Source: Flavobacteriales bacterium
GTDB lineage: Bacteria; Bacteroidota; Bacteroidia; Flavobacteriales_D; Crocinitomicaceae
DNA: 18,207 nt
Direction: 5' to 3'
Assembly: GCA_947458985.1 (NCBI GenBank)
Contig: CANHBA010000023.1
Span: 1-18,207, forward strand
In this document: one piece after another, positions 1 through 6,063 of the stretch
Numbering within the stretch: position 1 is the first letter of the stretch
Layout of the letters: every line of letters begins with the position of its first letter
Made by a program: the position numbers and the translations under genes
The notes under the pieces: model-generated
What the model saw: the letters and a program-made list of their open reading frames with translations, nothing else
Databases searched by the model: none
Told to the model about the DNA's origin: nothing

Positions 1-150
1 GCATTTAAGAAGTACAAGAAAAAGTACGAAAAAACCAATGTGATGAAACAATTGCGTGGCCGTAAAGAATTTGTGAAGCCATCTATTTCTCGTCGTCAGG
101 AAGTGATTCGCGCTGCTTACAAACAAAGAATGCAAAGCGCGCAATTGTAA
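1..150 (+). CDS. rpsU: 30S ribosomal protein bS21, 3' end (partial)
   Basis: The window opens inside this gene; 49 codons and a TAA stop are visible. The product is the small-subunit protein bS21, which sits near the 3' end of 16S rRNA. The translation is very basic and follows the family pattern: a lysine-rich helix (AFKKYKKKYEKT), then an LRGRKEF..PS segment and a C-terminal helix with RRQEVIRAAY. The usual bS21 is about 64 residues, so roughly 14 N-terminal residues lie outside the window. On that assumption the tyrosine in RAAY is residue 54. A hairpin terminator follows 25 bases after the stop, and a XerC-type recombinase follows that, an order seen next to rpsU in other Bacteroidota. 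The 5' leader and promoter cannot be judged here. Identification is firm. Confidence 0.95.
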   Translation, partial: AFKKYKKKYEKTNVMKQLRGRKEFVKPSISRRQEVIRAAYKQRMQSAQL

Positions 151-174
151 CCAATTGCTAAAAAATACGTATGG

Positions 175-198
175 AAAGGAGCTTCGGCTCCTTTTTTT
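175..198 (+). terminator. Intrinsic terminator after rpsU
   Basis: A perfect 8-bp stem, AAAGGAGC (175-182) pairing with GCTCCTTT (187-194), closes on a UUCG tetraloop and runs into seven T's (192-198). UUCG loops are especially stable. The T-tract is followed without any gap by the ATG of the recombinase gene at 199, so the terminator and that start region share bases. The left arm contains the SD-like sequence AAAGGAG, 17 bases from the ATG and locked in the stem. Confidence 0.93.
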
Positions 199-1077
199 AT
201 GCTCCAACAATTCGAAAATTACTTAAAACAAGAAAAACGCTATTCGGTGCATACCTGTTTGGCCTACATTCAGGACATCCAGCAATTCAGCGCTTTTTCA
301 GGTTGCATGCAGCTCTCTGACTGGCAAGAGCAAAATACCTCCACTGTTCGTGGCTGGATGGTTTCTTTGCTAGAACAAGGCTTGAGCAAGCGCTCGGTCA
401 ATCGCAAACTCGCTGCATTGCGTACTTTTTTTAAATGGTTGCGCAAAGATGGCAAACTCGAAGAAAACCCAATGACCCGCATTCAAGGTCCGAAAGGAGA
501 AAAACGCCTTCCGGTTTTTGTCAAAGAATCTGAATTAGATCCACAAAAAGTAGATGCCTTGTTCTCTTCAGACTTTGACGGATTGCGCAATAGCCTCATC
601 GTGGAACTCTTTTATCAAACCGGCATGCGACTTTCCGAACTTATTGACCTCAAAGATGCTGCGGTAAACCAACAGTACATCAAAGTGCTAGGAAAGCGCA
701 ATAAAGAACGACTCATCCCTATTGCACCGGAGTTACTACTAAAAATCAATCAATACAGAGCTGCCAAACGCGCACTCGGTCTCGAACATCCGAATTTATT
801 GCTTCGGATGAATGGACAAGCACTCTACCCTCAACTTGTCTATCGAATGGTAAAAGAAGTGTTGGGCACCTTAAGTGGGGTAGAGAAGCGCAGTCCGCAC
901 GTCCTTCGACATACTTTCGCTACCCACATGCTCAATAATGGCGCGGGTTTAGAAACGCTCAAAGACCTTTTGGGCCATGCAAATTTATCGGCGACCCAGG
1001 TGTATACCCACAATTCATTTGCGCAATTGCGCAAGGCTTACGGCAGCGCGCATCCAAGAGCGCTGAAAACACCATAA
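199..1077 (+). CDS. xerC: Site-specific tyrosine recombinase, XerC/XerD type
   Basis: This is a 292-residue tyrosine recombinase of the Xer group, which resolves chromosome dimers by cutting and rejoining DNA at dif. Residues 1-85 form the SAM-like core-binding domain (FENYLKQEKRYSVHT is a typical Xer N-terminus), and 105-285 form the catalytic domain. All catalytic residues are visible: R144 (TGMRLSE), K166 (LGKRNK), H234 and R237 (HVLRHTFATHM), H260 (LLGHANL) and the nucleophile Y269 (TQVYTH). Length is normal for XerC/D. The ATG at 199 gives the expected N-terminus; the next in-frame ATG (residue 37) would cut into the domain. The start directly abuts the rpsU terminator, so expression probably depends on read-through or on a promoter inside rpsU. 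XerC versus XerD cannot be settled by eye, and other Bacteroidota also carry Xer-like recombinases with other roles, but the place beside rpsU supports the housekeeping enzyme. Confidence 0.92.
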   Translation: MLQQFENYLKQEKRYSVHTCLAYIQDIQQFSAFSGCMQLSDWQEQNTSTVRGWMVSLLEQGLSKRSVNRKLAALRTFFKWLRKDGKLEENPMTRIQGPKGEKRLPVFVKESELDPQKVDALFSSDFDGLRNSLIVELFYQTGMRLSELIDLKDAAVNQQYIKVLGKRNKERLIPIAPELLLKINQYRAAKRALGLEHPNLLLRMNGQALYPQLVYRMVKEVLGTLSGVEKRSPHVLRHTFATHMLNNGAGLETLKDLLGHANLSATQVYTHNSFAQLRKAYGSAHPRALKTP

Positions 1078-1099
1078 TTTAATAGCTAAAGCGCTGAAA
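1059..1099 (+). repeat. Spaced direct repeat AGCGCTGAAA upstream of the sugar kinase
   Basis: The 10-mer AGCGCTGAAA occurs at 1059-1068 (last codons of the recombinase gene) and again at 1090-1099. The copies start 31 bases apart, close to three helical turns. After two differing bases both continue with ACC. The second copy ends five bases before the TAnnTTTG box of the kinase gene. It may be a regulator site, or chance; AGCGCT is itself a palindrome. Confidence 0.45.
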
Positions 1100-1104
1100 T
1101 TACC

Positions 1105-1112
1105 TATCTTTG
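1105..1112 (+). promoter_or_regulatory. Bacteroidota -7 promoter box for the kinase operon
   Basis: TATCTTTG matches the Bacteroidota -7 consensus TAnnTTTG. It ends 17 bases before the ATG at 1130, so a transcript would carry a leader of about 12 bases. The -33 region shows only a weak TTTAA (1078-1082) in place of TTTG. It probably drives the four genes from 1130 to 5449. Confidence 0.6.
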
Positions 1113-1129
1113 CGGCACAATTTAGAACT

Positions 1130-2050
1130 ATGAAATTAGCAGCAGTTGGTAGTGTGGCATTTGACGCCATAGAAACACCCTTCGGAAAGACAGACAAAAT
1201 CGTTGGTGGCGCGGGCTCTTATATTGCCTTAGCCTCCTCTTTCTTCGTGAAAGAACAAAGTCTGATCTCTGTAGTAGGTGGAGATTTCCCGAAAGAATTT
1301 TTGACATTATTGGAAGCCAAAGGCGTTGATGTCAGTGGCATTGAAATCAAACAAGACGAAAAAACCTTCTTTTGGTCTGGCCGCTACCACACCGACCTCA
1401 ACTCGCGCGACACCCTCGTTACCGAACTCAATGTACTTGCCGATTTCAAACCTGTAGTTCCTACGCATGCGCAAAACGCAGCGTTCCTAATGTTGGGCAA
1501 CCTGAGCCCAGCTGTCCAGTTGTCGGTTATCCAACAAATGACTACCCGTCCGCAGCTGATTGCCATGGACACCATGAACTTCTGGATGGACATCGCGCTA
1601 GACGAGCTCAAAGAAACCATTAAACACATCGATGTACTCATCATCAACGACGAAGAAGCCCGACAGCTTTCTGGTGTATATTCCTTGCGCAAAGCTGCCG
1701 GCATTATTCGCGCAATGGGCCCAGCCATCCTGATTATCAAAAAAGGAGAGCACGGAGCTTTGTTGTTTCACGAAGCAAATGTTTTCTATGCGCCAGCGCT
1801 TCCATTAGAAGAAGTTTTTGATCCAACAGGGGCAGGTGATACCTTCGCAGGCGGCTTTATGGGTTACCTCGCTGCCGCACCAACCCTCGACTTCGAAACC
1901 ATGAAACGCGCCATCATTGCCGGTTCTGCACTCGCTTCTTTTTGTGTTGAAAAGTTTGGCACAGCGCGTTTATTAGAAATCAATCAAGACGACCTTCGTG
2001 CGCGCATGCAAGAATTCGTCGCCTTATCTACCTTTCAATTGGAAGCCTAA
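1130..2050 (+). CDS. PfkB-family sugar (ribokinase-like) kinase
   Basis: A 306-residue cytoplasmic kinase of the PfkB/ribokinase family, which moves phosphate from ATP to a sugar or nucleoside hydroxyl. The N-terminal glycine motif is GGAGSY (26-31). The C-terminal PfkB signature, DPTGAGDTFAGGF (231-243), contains the anion-hole glycines and the catalytic base D237. Stretches such as FFWSGRYHTDLNSRDT and AMDTMNFWMD look like one strongly conserved Bacteroidota subgroup, often labelled only as PfkB family carbohydrate kinase; from memory its substrate is not established. The kinase heads a probable operon: its TAA stop overlaps the ATG of the DUF349 gene in TAATG. A TAnnTTTG promoter box lies 17 bases upstream. 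The family call is firm; substrate (sugar, nucleoside or other) cannot be told from the sequence. Confidence 0.93.
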   Translation: MKLAAVGSVAFDAIETPFGKTDKIVGGAGSYIALASSFFVKEQSLISVVGGDFPKEFLTLLEAKGVDVSGIEIKQDEKTFFWSGRYHTDLNSRDTLVTELNVLADFKPVVPTHAQNAAFLMLGNLSPAVQLSVIQQMTTRPQLIAMDTMNFWMDIALDELKETIKHIDVLIINDEEARQLSGVYSLRKAAGIIRAMGPAILIIKKGEHGALLFHEANVFYAPALPLEEVFDPTGAGDTFAGGFMGYLAAAPTLDFETMKRAIIAGSALASFCVEKFGTARLLEINQDDLRARMQEFVALSTFQLEA

Positions 2051-3759
2051 TGGAATTACAACACTACACCGACCAAATTGTGGCCTTGGGCCAGCAAGAA
2101 GACCTTCTCCAATTGGGGCGCTCAGCAGGCGAAATCAAACAACAATTTGAAGACCTACTCATCGAGCTAGAACGCCAAGAACAAGTCAAACGCCTAGACG
2201 CCAACGACGCTGGCACTACCTACGAAGAATTCGACTACAAACCGCTTAAAGAAGCTTTTTTTGAGGCCTATAACCAATTTGTGACCAAGCGAAAAGCGCA
2301 GCAACAGTTGCAACAAACGCTCGAGACTCAAAACCTCAAACTCAAGAAAGACCTCATTACCCGACTCAAAGAAGTCATTGACAACGAAGAGAAAATCGGC
2401 ACGGCCTTCCAGGCGTACAAAGAAATCCACGAAACCTGGAAAAAAATCGGCGCTATTCCAAGAGAGCACCGCGAAATTCTCCAGAAGGAATATTCACGCT
2501 TACTAGAAATATTCTTCTACAACATCAAAATCTACAAAGAGCTCAAAGACCACGACTACCGTCGTAACAAACAACTCAAAGAAGACCTCATCTTCAAGCT
2601 CAAACAATTGCGTGTGGCTGCGCTCGAACAACGCGACCTCGAAAGCCAATTACATGCGCTTCAAGACGAATGGGAAGAAATCGGCCCTGTTCAAAACGAA
2701 GACTGGGAGCTCATGAAAACAGCGTACTGGGAGGCGGTCAGAAGCATTTACGACAAAATCAACGAGCACTACGAAGCGCAAAGGCAGGTCTTGAAAGCAA
2801 ACATCGATGCCAAGAAAAAACTTGTTGCCGATTTAGCTGCCCGCATGGAAGACAGCGCCAACTGGAATACCTTCAAGCATTGGGAAGCCCAAACTGCTTT
2901 TGTACTCGAACTTCAGGCACAATGGAAAACCATTGGCTCGGGTAGCCGAAAAGATAATGAAGCTGTTTATCAGTCTTTTAGAGCGCTTTGCGATACATTT
3001 TTTGCCGCAAAAAAGAATTTCTCCAAAGAAATAGATGCAGCTAGCCAAGAAATCGTCACCAAGAAAAAAGCGCTCATCGAAAAAGCACAAGCTTTTGGAA
3101 GCTCAACCGATTGGAAAAACACCGCAGACCAACTGAAAAAACTGCAGCGTCAATGGCAAGAAATTGGTTCCGCTGGGCAGCGCTATGAAAACAAACTTTG
3201 GAAAGAATTCAGAGCTGCTTGCAATGCTTTCTTTGATGCGCGTCAGACGCACTTTGAAGGTCAAGATGCGGAGAACACTCAAAACTTAACGGCTAAGCTT
3301 GCCCTCATTGAAGCGCTCAATAGTTTTGAGCTCCCGGCCGACAAACAAGCTGCACTAGCCCAATTGCGCGATTTTCAGCAACAATTTAATGCAATTGGCC
3401 CAGTAGGCATTAAAGAGAAACAAAACACCTATACAGCGTTTAAAACGCGCATGGACGACCTCTACAAAGACCTCAAACTAGAAGGACAAGAGAAAGAGCG
3501 CGTTTTCTTTCAAGCCAAATTAGAAGGTCTACTTGCATCGCCAGACAAACAACGCTTGTTACAAGCAGAACGTCAGGAAATCCGCAAGCAAATAGACTTC
3601 TTACAAAAGGACATTTTTACACTAGAAAACAACCTTGGTTTCTTCGCGCGTTCAAAAGGTGCCGACCAACTTCGCCTAGATGTACAAAAGAAAGTAGATG
3701 CCGCACAAGAAAAAATCCAAGGCTTAAAAGCTAGGCTCAAACTCATCCCGAATGAATAG
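2050..3759 (+). CDS. DUF349 repeat protein, coiled-coil, function unknown
   Basis: This 569-residue soluble protein is almost all helix, rich in Lys, Glu and Gln, without a signal peptide or membrane segment. Five tandem DUF349-type units can be seen, each marked by an aromatic-x-x-I-G signature followed by a helical segment: WKKIGA (130), WEEIGP (208), WKTIGS (292), WQEIGS (369) and a divergent FNAIGP (446), spaced about 74-84 residues apart. A C-terminal coiled coil (about 500-565) follows. DUF349 proteins are common in Bacteroidota and Actinobacteria; I know of no settled function. The start overlaps the kinase stop by one base and the end overlaps the next gene by eight, which points to translational coupling and a shared process. 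The fifth unit has Phe where the others have Trp, so it may be degenerate. The family call is confident; the role is open. Confidence 0.9.
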   Translation: MELQHYTDQIVALGQQEDLLQLGRSAGEIKQQFEDLLIELERQEQVKRLDANDAGTTYEEFDYKPLKEAFFEAYNQFVTKRKAQQQLQQTLETQNLKLKKDLITRLKEVIDNEEKIGTAFQAYKEIHETWKKIGAIPREHREILQKEYSRLLEIFFYNIKIYKELKDHDYRRNKQLKEDLIFKLKQLRVAALEQRDLESQLHALQDEWEEIGPVQNEDWELMKTAYWEAVRSIYDKINEHYEAQRQVLKANIDAKKKLVADLAARMEDSANWNTFKHWEAQTAFVLELQAQWKTIGSGSRKDNEAVYQSFRALCDTFFAAKKNFSKEIDAASQEIVTKKKALIEKAQAFGSSTDWKNTADQLKKLQRQWQEIGSAGQRYENKLWKEFRAACNAFFDARQTHFEGQDAENTQNLTAKLALIEALNSFELPADKQAALAQLRDFQQQFNAIGPVGIKEKQNTYTAFKTRMDDLYKDLKLEGQEKERVFFQAKLEGLLASPDKQRLLQAERQEIRKQIDFLQKDIFTLENNLGFFARSKGADQLRLDVQKKVDAAQEKIQGLKARLKLIPNE

Positions 3760-4411
3760 TTTCATTAATTTGATCTTGTTGGTGGTCAGTCTGCCAACGC
3801 TTTTGCTTTCGGTCTTTGTTGGCTTTGACCTCCCCATCGATGTACTACACACCACTGGTAAACGCTTGCCTTATCGAACGGAGGTTTACCTCGTTTTGGC
3901 CCTCATACTCCTGATCATCGGCTTGCGCCGCAGCATTAGGCGCTGGATGGGCGTGGGCATGGTCAAGCAACACGCTAAATTTGTCTGGAACCAACCAATT
4001 AGCTTGGAGCGCAAACGCCGCGTATTTGTTTACAATAGCTTAGAAGCACTTGTGTTTTTAAGTCTATTTATTGCACATGTATTTTTAAGCGAGGTCGCTA
4101 TTTTTGTCTCCTTGACCTACTTGATTTTAGCGCTAGACTCCATCTTATTTCTTGTGGTCAACGCAAAGCAATTTCGGGTAGGCTTGAGTTCAAAGGCCAT
4201 TTTAGTTGCCGACCGAGAGGTTATACTTATTTACCTCAACGGACTTCGAAAAGTATCGATTAGTCAGCAAACCATCTATTTTGATTACCTCGAAGAATTG
4301 CAACTTTCTTTTCCATTAGATTGCATTGAGCCAAGTCAAAAGGCCGCATTTTTTGAGGCGTTGGAAGGTCAAATTGACCGTGACCGCGTTCTATTTCAGC
4401 ACACAAAGTAG
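3752..4411 (+). CDS. Four-helix inner-membrane protein, function unknown
   Basis: A 219-residue protein with two hydrophobic hairpins, approximately residues 4-24 and 44-60, then 93-110 and 113-137. Between them lies a basic stretch (LRRSIRRW; ERKRR) that should face the cytoplasm. The C-terminal 80 residues (from about FRVGLSSKAI) are soluble, with alternating beta-strand-like segments (KAILVADREVILIYLNGLRKVSI, with QQTIYFDY after it) recalling the small PH-like domain of bacterial YcxB-type membrane proteins; that likeness is by eye only. The ATG at 3752 lies inside the end of the DUF349 gene (8-base overlap, other frame), and the glycosyltransferase starts 18 bases after the stop, so it sits mid-operon. 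I do not recognise a named family and assign no function. Confidence 0.8.
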   Translation: MNSFINLILLVVSLPTLLLSVFVGFDLPIDVLHTTGKRLPYRTEVYLVLALILLIIGLRRSIRRWMGVGMVKQHAKFVWNQPISLERKRRVFVYNSLEALVFLSLFIAHVFLSEVAIFVSLTYLILALDSILFLVVNAKQFRVGLSSKAILVADREVILIYLNGLRKVSISQQTIYFDYLEELQLSFPLDCIEPSQKAAFFEALEGQIDRDRVLFQHTK

Positions 4412-4414
4412 TTT

Positions 4415-4430
4415 TTGTACATTCGTACAA
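4415..4430 (+). repeat. Perfect inverted repeat touching the glycosyltransferase start codon
   Basis: TTGTAC (4415-4420), spacer ATTC, GTACAA (4425-4430). The final A is the first base of the ATG at 4430. In RNA this is a 6-bp hairpin over the initiation site; in DNA it is a small dyad. A near -7 box (TAGTTTTTG, three bases instead of two between TA and TTTG) overlaps its left arm. Confidence 0.5.
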
Positions 4431-5449
4431 TGTCAAGCAGTAATCCGAAGCGCATATTAATCGTCCGATTTAGCTCTATAGGCGACATCGTGCTTACTTT
4501 TCCTGTTGTTGCGGCTATCAAATCGCTCTATCCTGATTGTAAGATAGATTACGTCACCAAGCTAAATTTTAAGGTTTTATTGGAGGGTTGCCCGGCTATA
4601 GACGAAGTTTTTTTATTGGAAGATTCACTTCAAGCCTTGCGTCGCAAAATCAATTTAGCGCAATACGATGCCATTCTAGATTTACACAATAATTTACGAA
4701 CCCGCTTACTCTTTGGTTTTCATTTGAAACGCGTTTTTCGTTTCCCAAAAAATAACCTTGAGAAGTGGCTACTTACGACCTTTAAAATCTTTCCAAAGCA
4801 GCGAAAGCATGTGGTTGAACGCTATTTAAGCACTTTGTCTGGCCTCGAATCAAACTGGAAAATTGACACCGCCAACAATTCATACACAATTCCATCCTCT
4901 GCCCAATTTGACATACAAGCGCGCTTTGACTTAGCTCCAAAAACTTATGTTGCCATTGCGATTGGAGCGCAATTTGCCACCAAAAGATTGCCAACTGATA
5001 TGCTCATTGAGCTCGTTAAAAAAATAGATGGGTCGGTGTTGCTTTTGGGCGGAAAGGAAGATCAAGCGGCATCAAGCGCCATTCTAGACGCTTGTAAAGG
5101 ACAGCATTTAGTATCTGCAGTTGGCCTCACTAATATCCATGAATCTGCCTGGTTGGTAAAGAACGCCAGGACCTTGCTTACTCATGATACCGGGCTTATG
5201 CACATAGGCGCCAGTTTTGAAGTTACTTTACATGTCATTTGGGGCAATACAATCCGCGATTTTGGAATGTATCCGTATCGCCTAGAACAAGAAGAAGTTT
5301 ATCACTACGAGGTAGCAGATTTACCTTGCAGGCCCTGTTCAAAAATAGGTCATCAAAGCTGTCCAAAAGGTCATTTTGAGTGTATGCGCAAACAAGACCT
5401 GACTGGCATTGCAGCGGCAATGAATCAGGCAAGTGCTACTCCTCGATAA
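4430..5449 (+). CDS. Glycosyltransferase family 9 (ADP-heptosyltransferase-like)
   Basis: A 339-residue GT9 enzyme of the kind that adds heptose to the LPS inner core at the cytoplasmic face of the inner membrane. Family marks are RILIVRFSSIGDIVLTFPVV (9-28), LDLHNNLRTRLL (83-94), the C-terminal sugar-nucleotide motif THDTGLMHIGAS (241-252) and VIWGNT (259-264). The tail is cysteine-rich: C300, C303, C311 and C318 in a context I associate with Bacteroidota GT9 proteins. I chose the ATG at 4430 because the family normally starts a few residues before RILIVRFSSIGD; an in-frame TTG at 4415 would add only five residues. The gene is last in the run from the kinase and overlaps the convergent thioesterase gene by 14 bases. 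Donor and acceptor sugars are not known; Bacteroidota GT9 proteins may also act on O-antigen or other surface glycans. Confidence 0.9.
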   Translation: MSSSNPKRILIVRFSSIGDIVLTFPVVAAIKSLYPDCKIDYVTKLNFKVLLEGCPAIDEVFLLEDSLQALRRKINLAQYDAILDLHNNLRTRLLFGFHLKRVFRFPKNNLEKWLLTTFKIFPKQRKHVVERYLSTLSGLESNWKIDTANNSYTIPSSAQFDIQARFDLAPKTYVAIAIGAQFATKRLPTDMLIELVKKIDGSVLLLGGKEDQAASSAILDACKGQHLVSAVGLTNIHESAWLVKNARTLLTHDTGLMHIGASFEVTLHVIWGNTIRDFGMYPYRLEQEEVYHYEVADLPCRPCSKIGHQSCPKGHFECMRKQDLTGIAAAMNQASATPR

Positions 5450-5951
5450 ACAGTTTTTTGAGTTCTGTCGCTTCCGAAGCTTTCATTTTTCCTGCTAAGA
5501 TAAGTGCCAATTGTTTGCGGCGAAGCGCACCTTCGAAGCGCATTTTTTCTTCGTCTGTTTCAGGAATTAATTCGGGAACTTGAATGGGGTTACCATTTTG
5601 GTCGACAGCTACAAAAGTATAAATGGCCTCATTGCATTTTTCACGCTGGCCTGTAACGGCATCTTCGACAAAAACATCTAGAAATACTTCCATAGAAGAA
5701 TTAAAAGCGCGCGAAACTTTTGCTTCGAGTGTCACAATAGAAGCATGATTGATTGGCTTTTGAAAGGAAACGTTGTTTACTGATGCAGTTACCACAACGC
5801 GCTTAGAGTGGCGGTGTGCAGAAACGCTTGCAATGACGTCCATCCAAGCAAGGAGTTGACCCCCAAAAAGGTTACCAAGTGTATTGGTGTCATTGGGCAA
5901 TACAATTTTGGTTGTAATGGCAAGAGTGTCGGATGCTTTATTCGCTTTCAT
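5436..5951 (-). CDS. Acyl-CoA thioesterase, hotdog fold (YciA/BFIT type)
   Basis: A 171-residue single hotdog-domain thioesterase, hydrolysing acyl-CoA to free acid and CoA in the cytoplasm. The defining helix reads N27-LFGGQLLAWMD-38, with D38 in the place of the usual catalytic acid, followed by A-S-V-S-A-H-R-H and the strand VVVTASVNNVSFQKPI. Length and motifs match the YciA/acyl-CoA hydrolase group that is usually hexameric. The ATG at 5951 is supported by a TAnnTTTG promoter box ending four bases before it (5956-5963). The 3' end runs 14 bases into the convergent glycosyltransferase gene. Chain-length preference cannot be read from the sequence. The gene stands alone and looks like housekeeping. 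Confidence 0.92.
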   Translation of the reverse strand: MKANKASDTLAITTKIVLPNDTNTLGNLFGGQLLAWMDVIASVSAHRHSKRVVVTASVNNVSFQKPINHASIVTLEAKVSRAFNSSMEVFLDVFVEDAVTGQREKCNEAIYTFVAVDQNGNPIQVPELIPETDEEKMRFEGALRRKQLALILAGKMKASEATELKKLFIEE

Positions 5952-5955
5952 AGAA

Positions 5956-5963
5956 CAAAGTTA
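5956..5963 (-). promoter_or_regulatory. -7 promoter box for the thioesterase gene
   Basis: On the minus strand TAACTTTG matches TAnnTTTG and is followed by TTCT and then the ATG at 5951, a four-base gap. The stretch TTTGTTCTATG is identical to the one in front of nadC. Transcription should start at or within a few bases of the ATG. No clear -33 TTTG is seen 19-20 bases upstream. Confidence 0.65.
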
Positions 5964-6023
5964 ATGAATCCATGTTATCGATATTATTTATAAAGAGAAT
6001 ATTAAAATTTGTAGGACTTATTG

Positions 6024-6031
6024 TATTTTTA
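6024..6031 (+). promoter_or_regulatory. Possible -7 promoter box for the metalloprotease gene
   Basis: TATTTTTA fits TAnnTTTG at five of six fixed positions. A second near match, TAAAATTTG at 6003-6011, has one extra spacer base. Both lie in the 112-base AT-rich gap between the divergent thioesterase and protease genes, which holds nothing else I can name. Neither has a good -33 partner. Confidence 0.25.
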
Positions 6032-6063
6032 CCACAAACTATCATGCTCTATTCGAATCAACT

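Noticed and set aside
1384..1740. 118-codon minus-strand open frame inside the sugar kinase
   Set aside because: It is antisense to strongly conserved kinase sequence, has no promoter or family likeness, and is a shadow frame.
4415..4429. TTG start for the glycosyltransferase
   Set aside because: It adds only five residues, and an ATG at 4430 fits the family better.
5467..5490. Possible terminator GCTT-CCG-AAGC with T-rich tail after the glycosyltransferase
   Set aside because: The stem is only four pairs and the T-tract is interrupted; it lies in thioesterase coding sequence and is too weak to call.
5964..6063. ATATT...AATAT inverted repeat and other AT-rich symmetry in the divergent gap
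   Set aside because: Short and low in complexity; expected by chance in AT-rich intergenic DNA.
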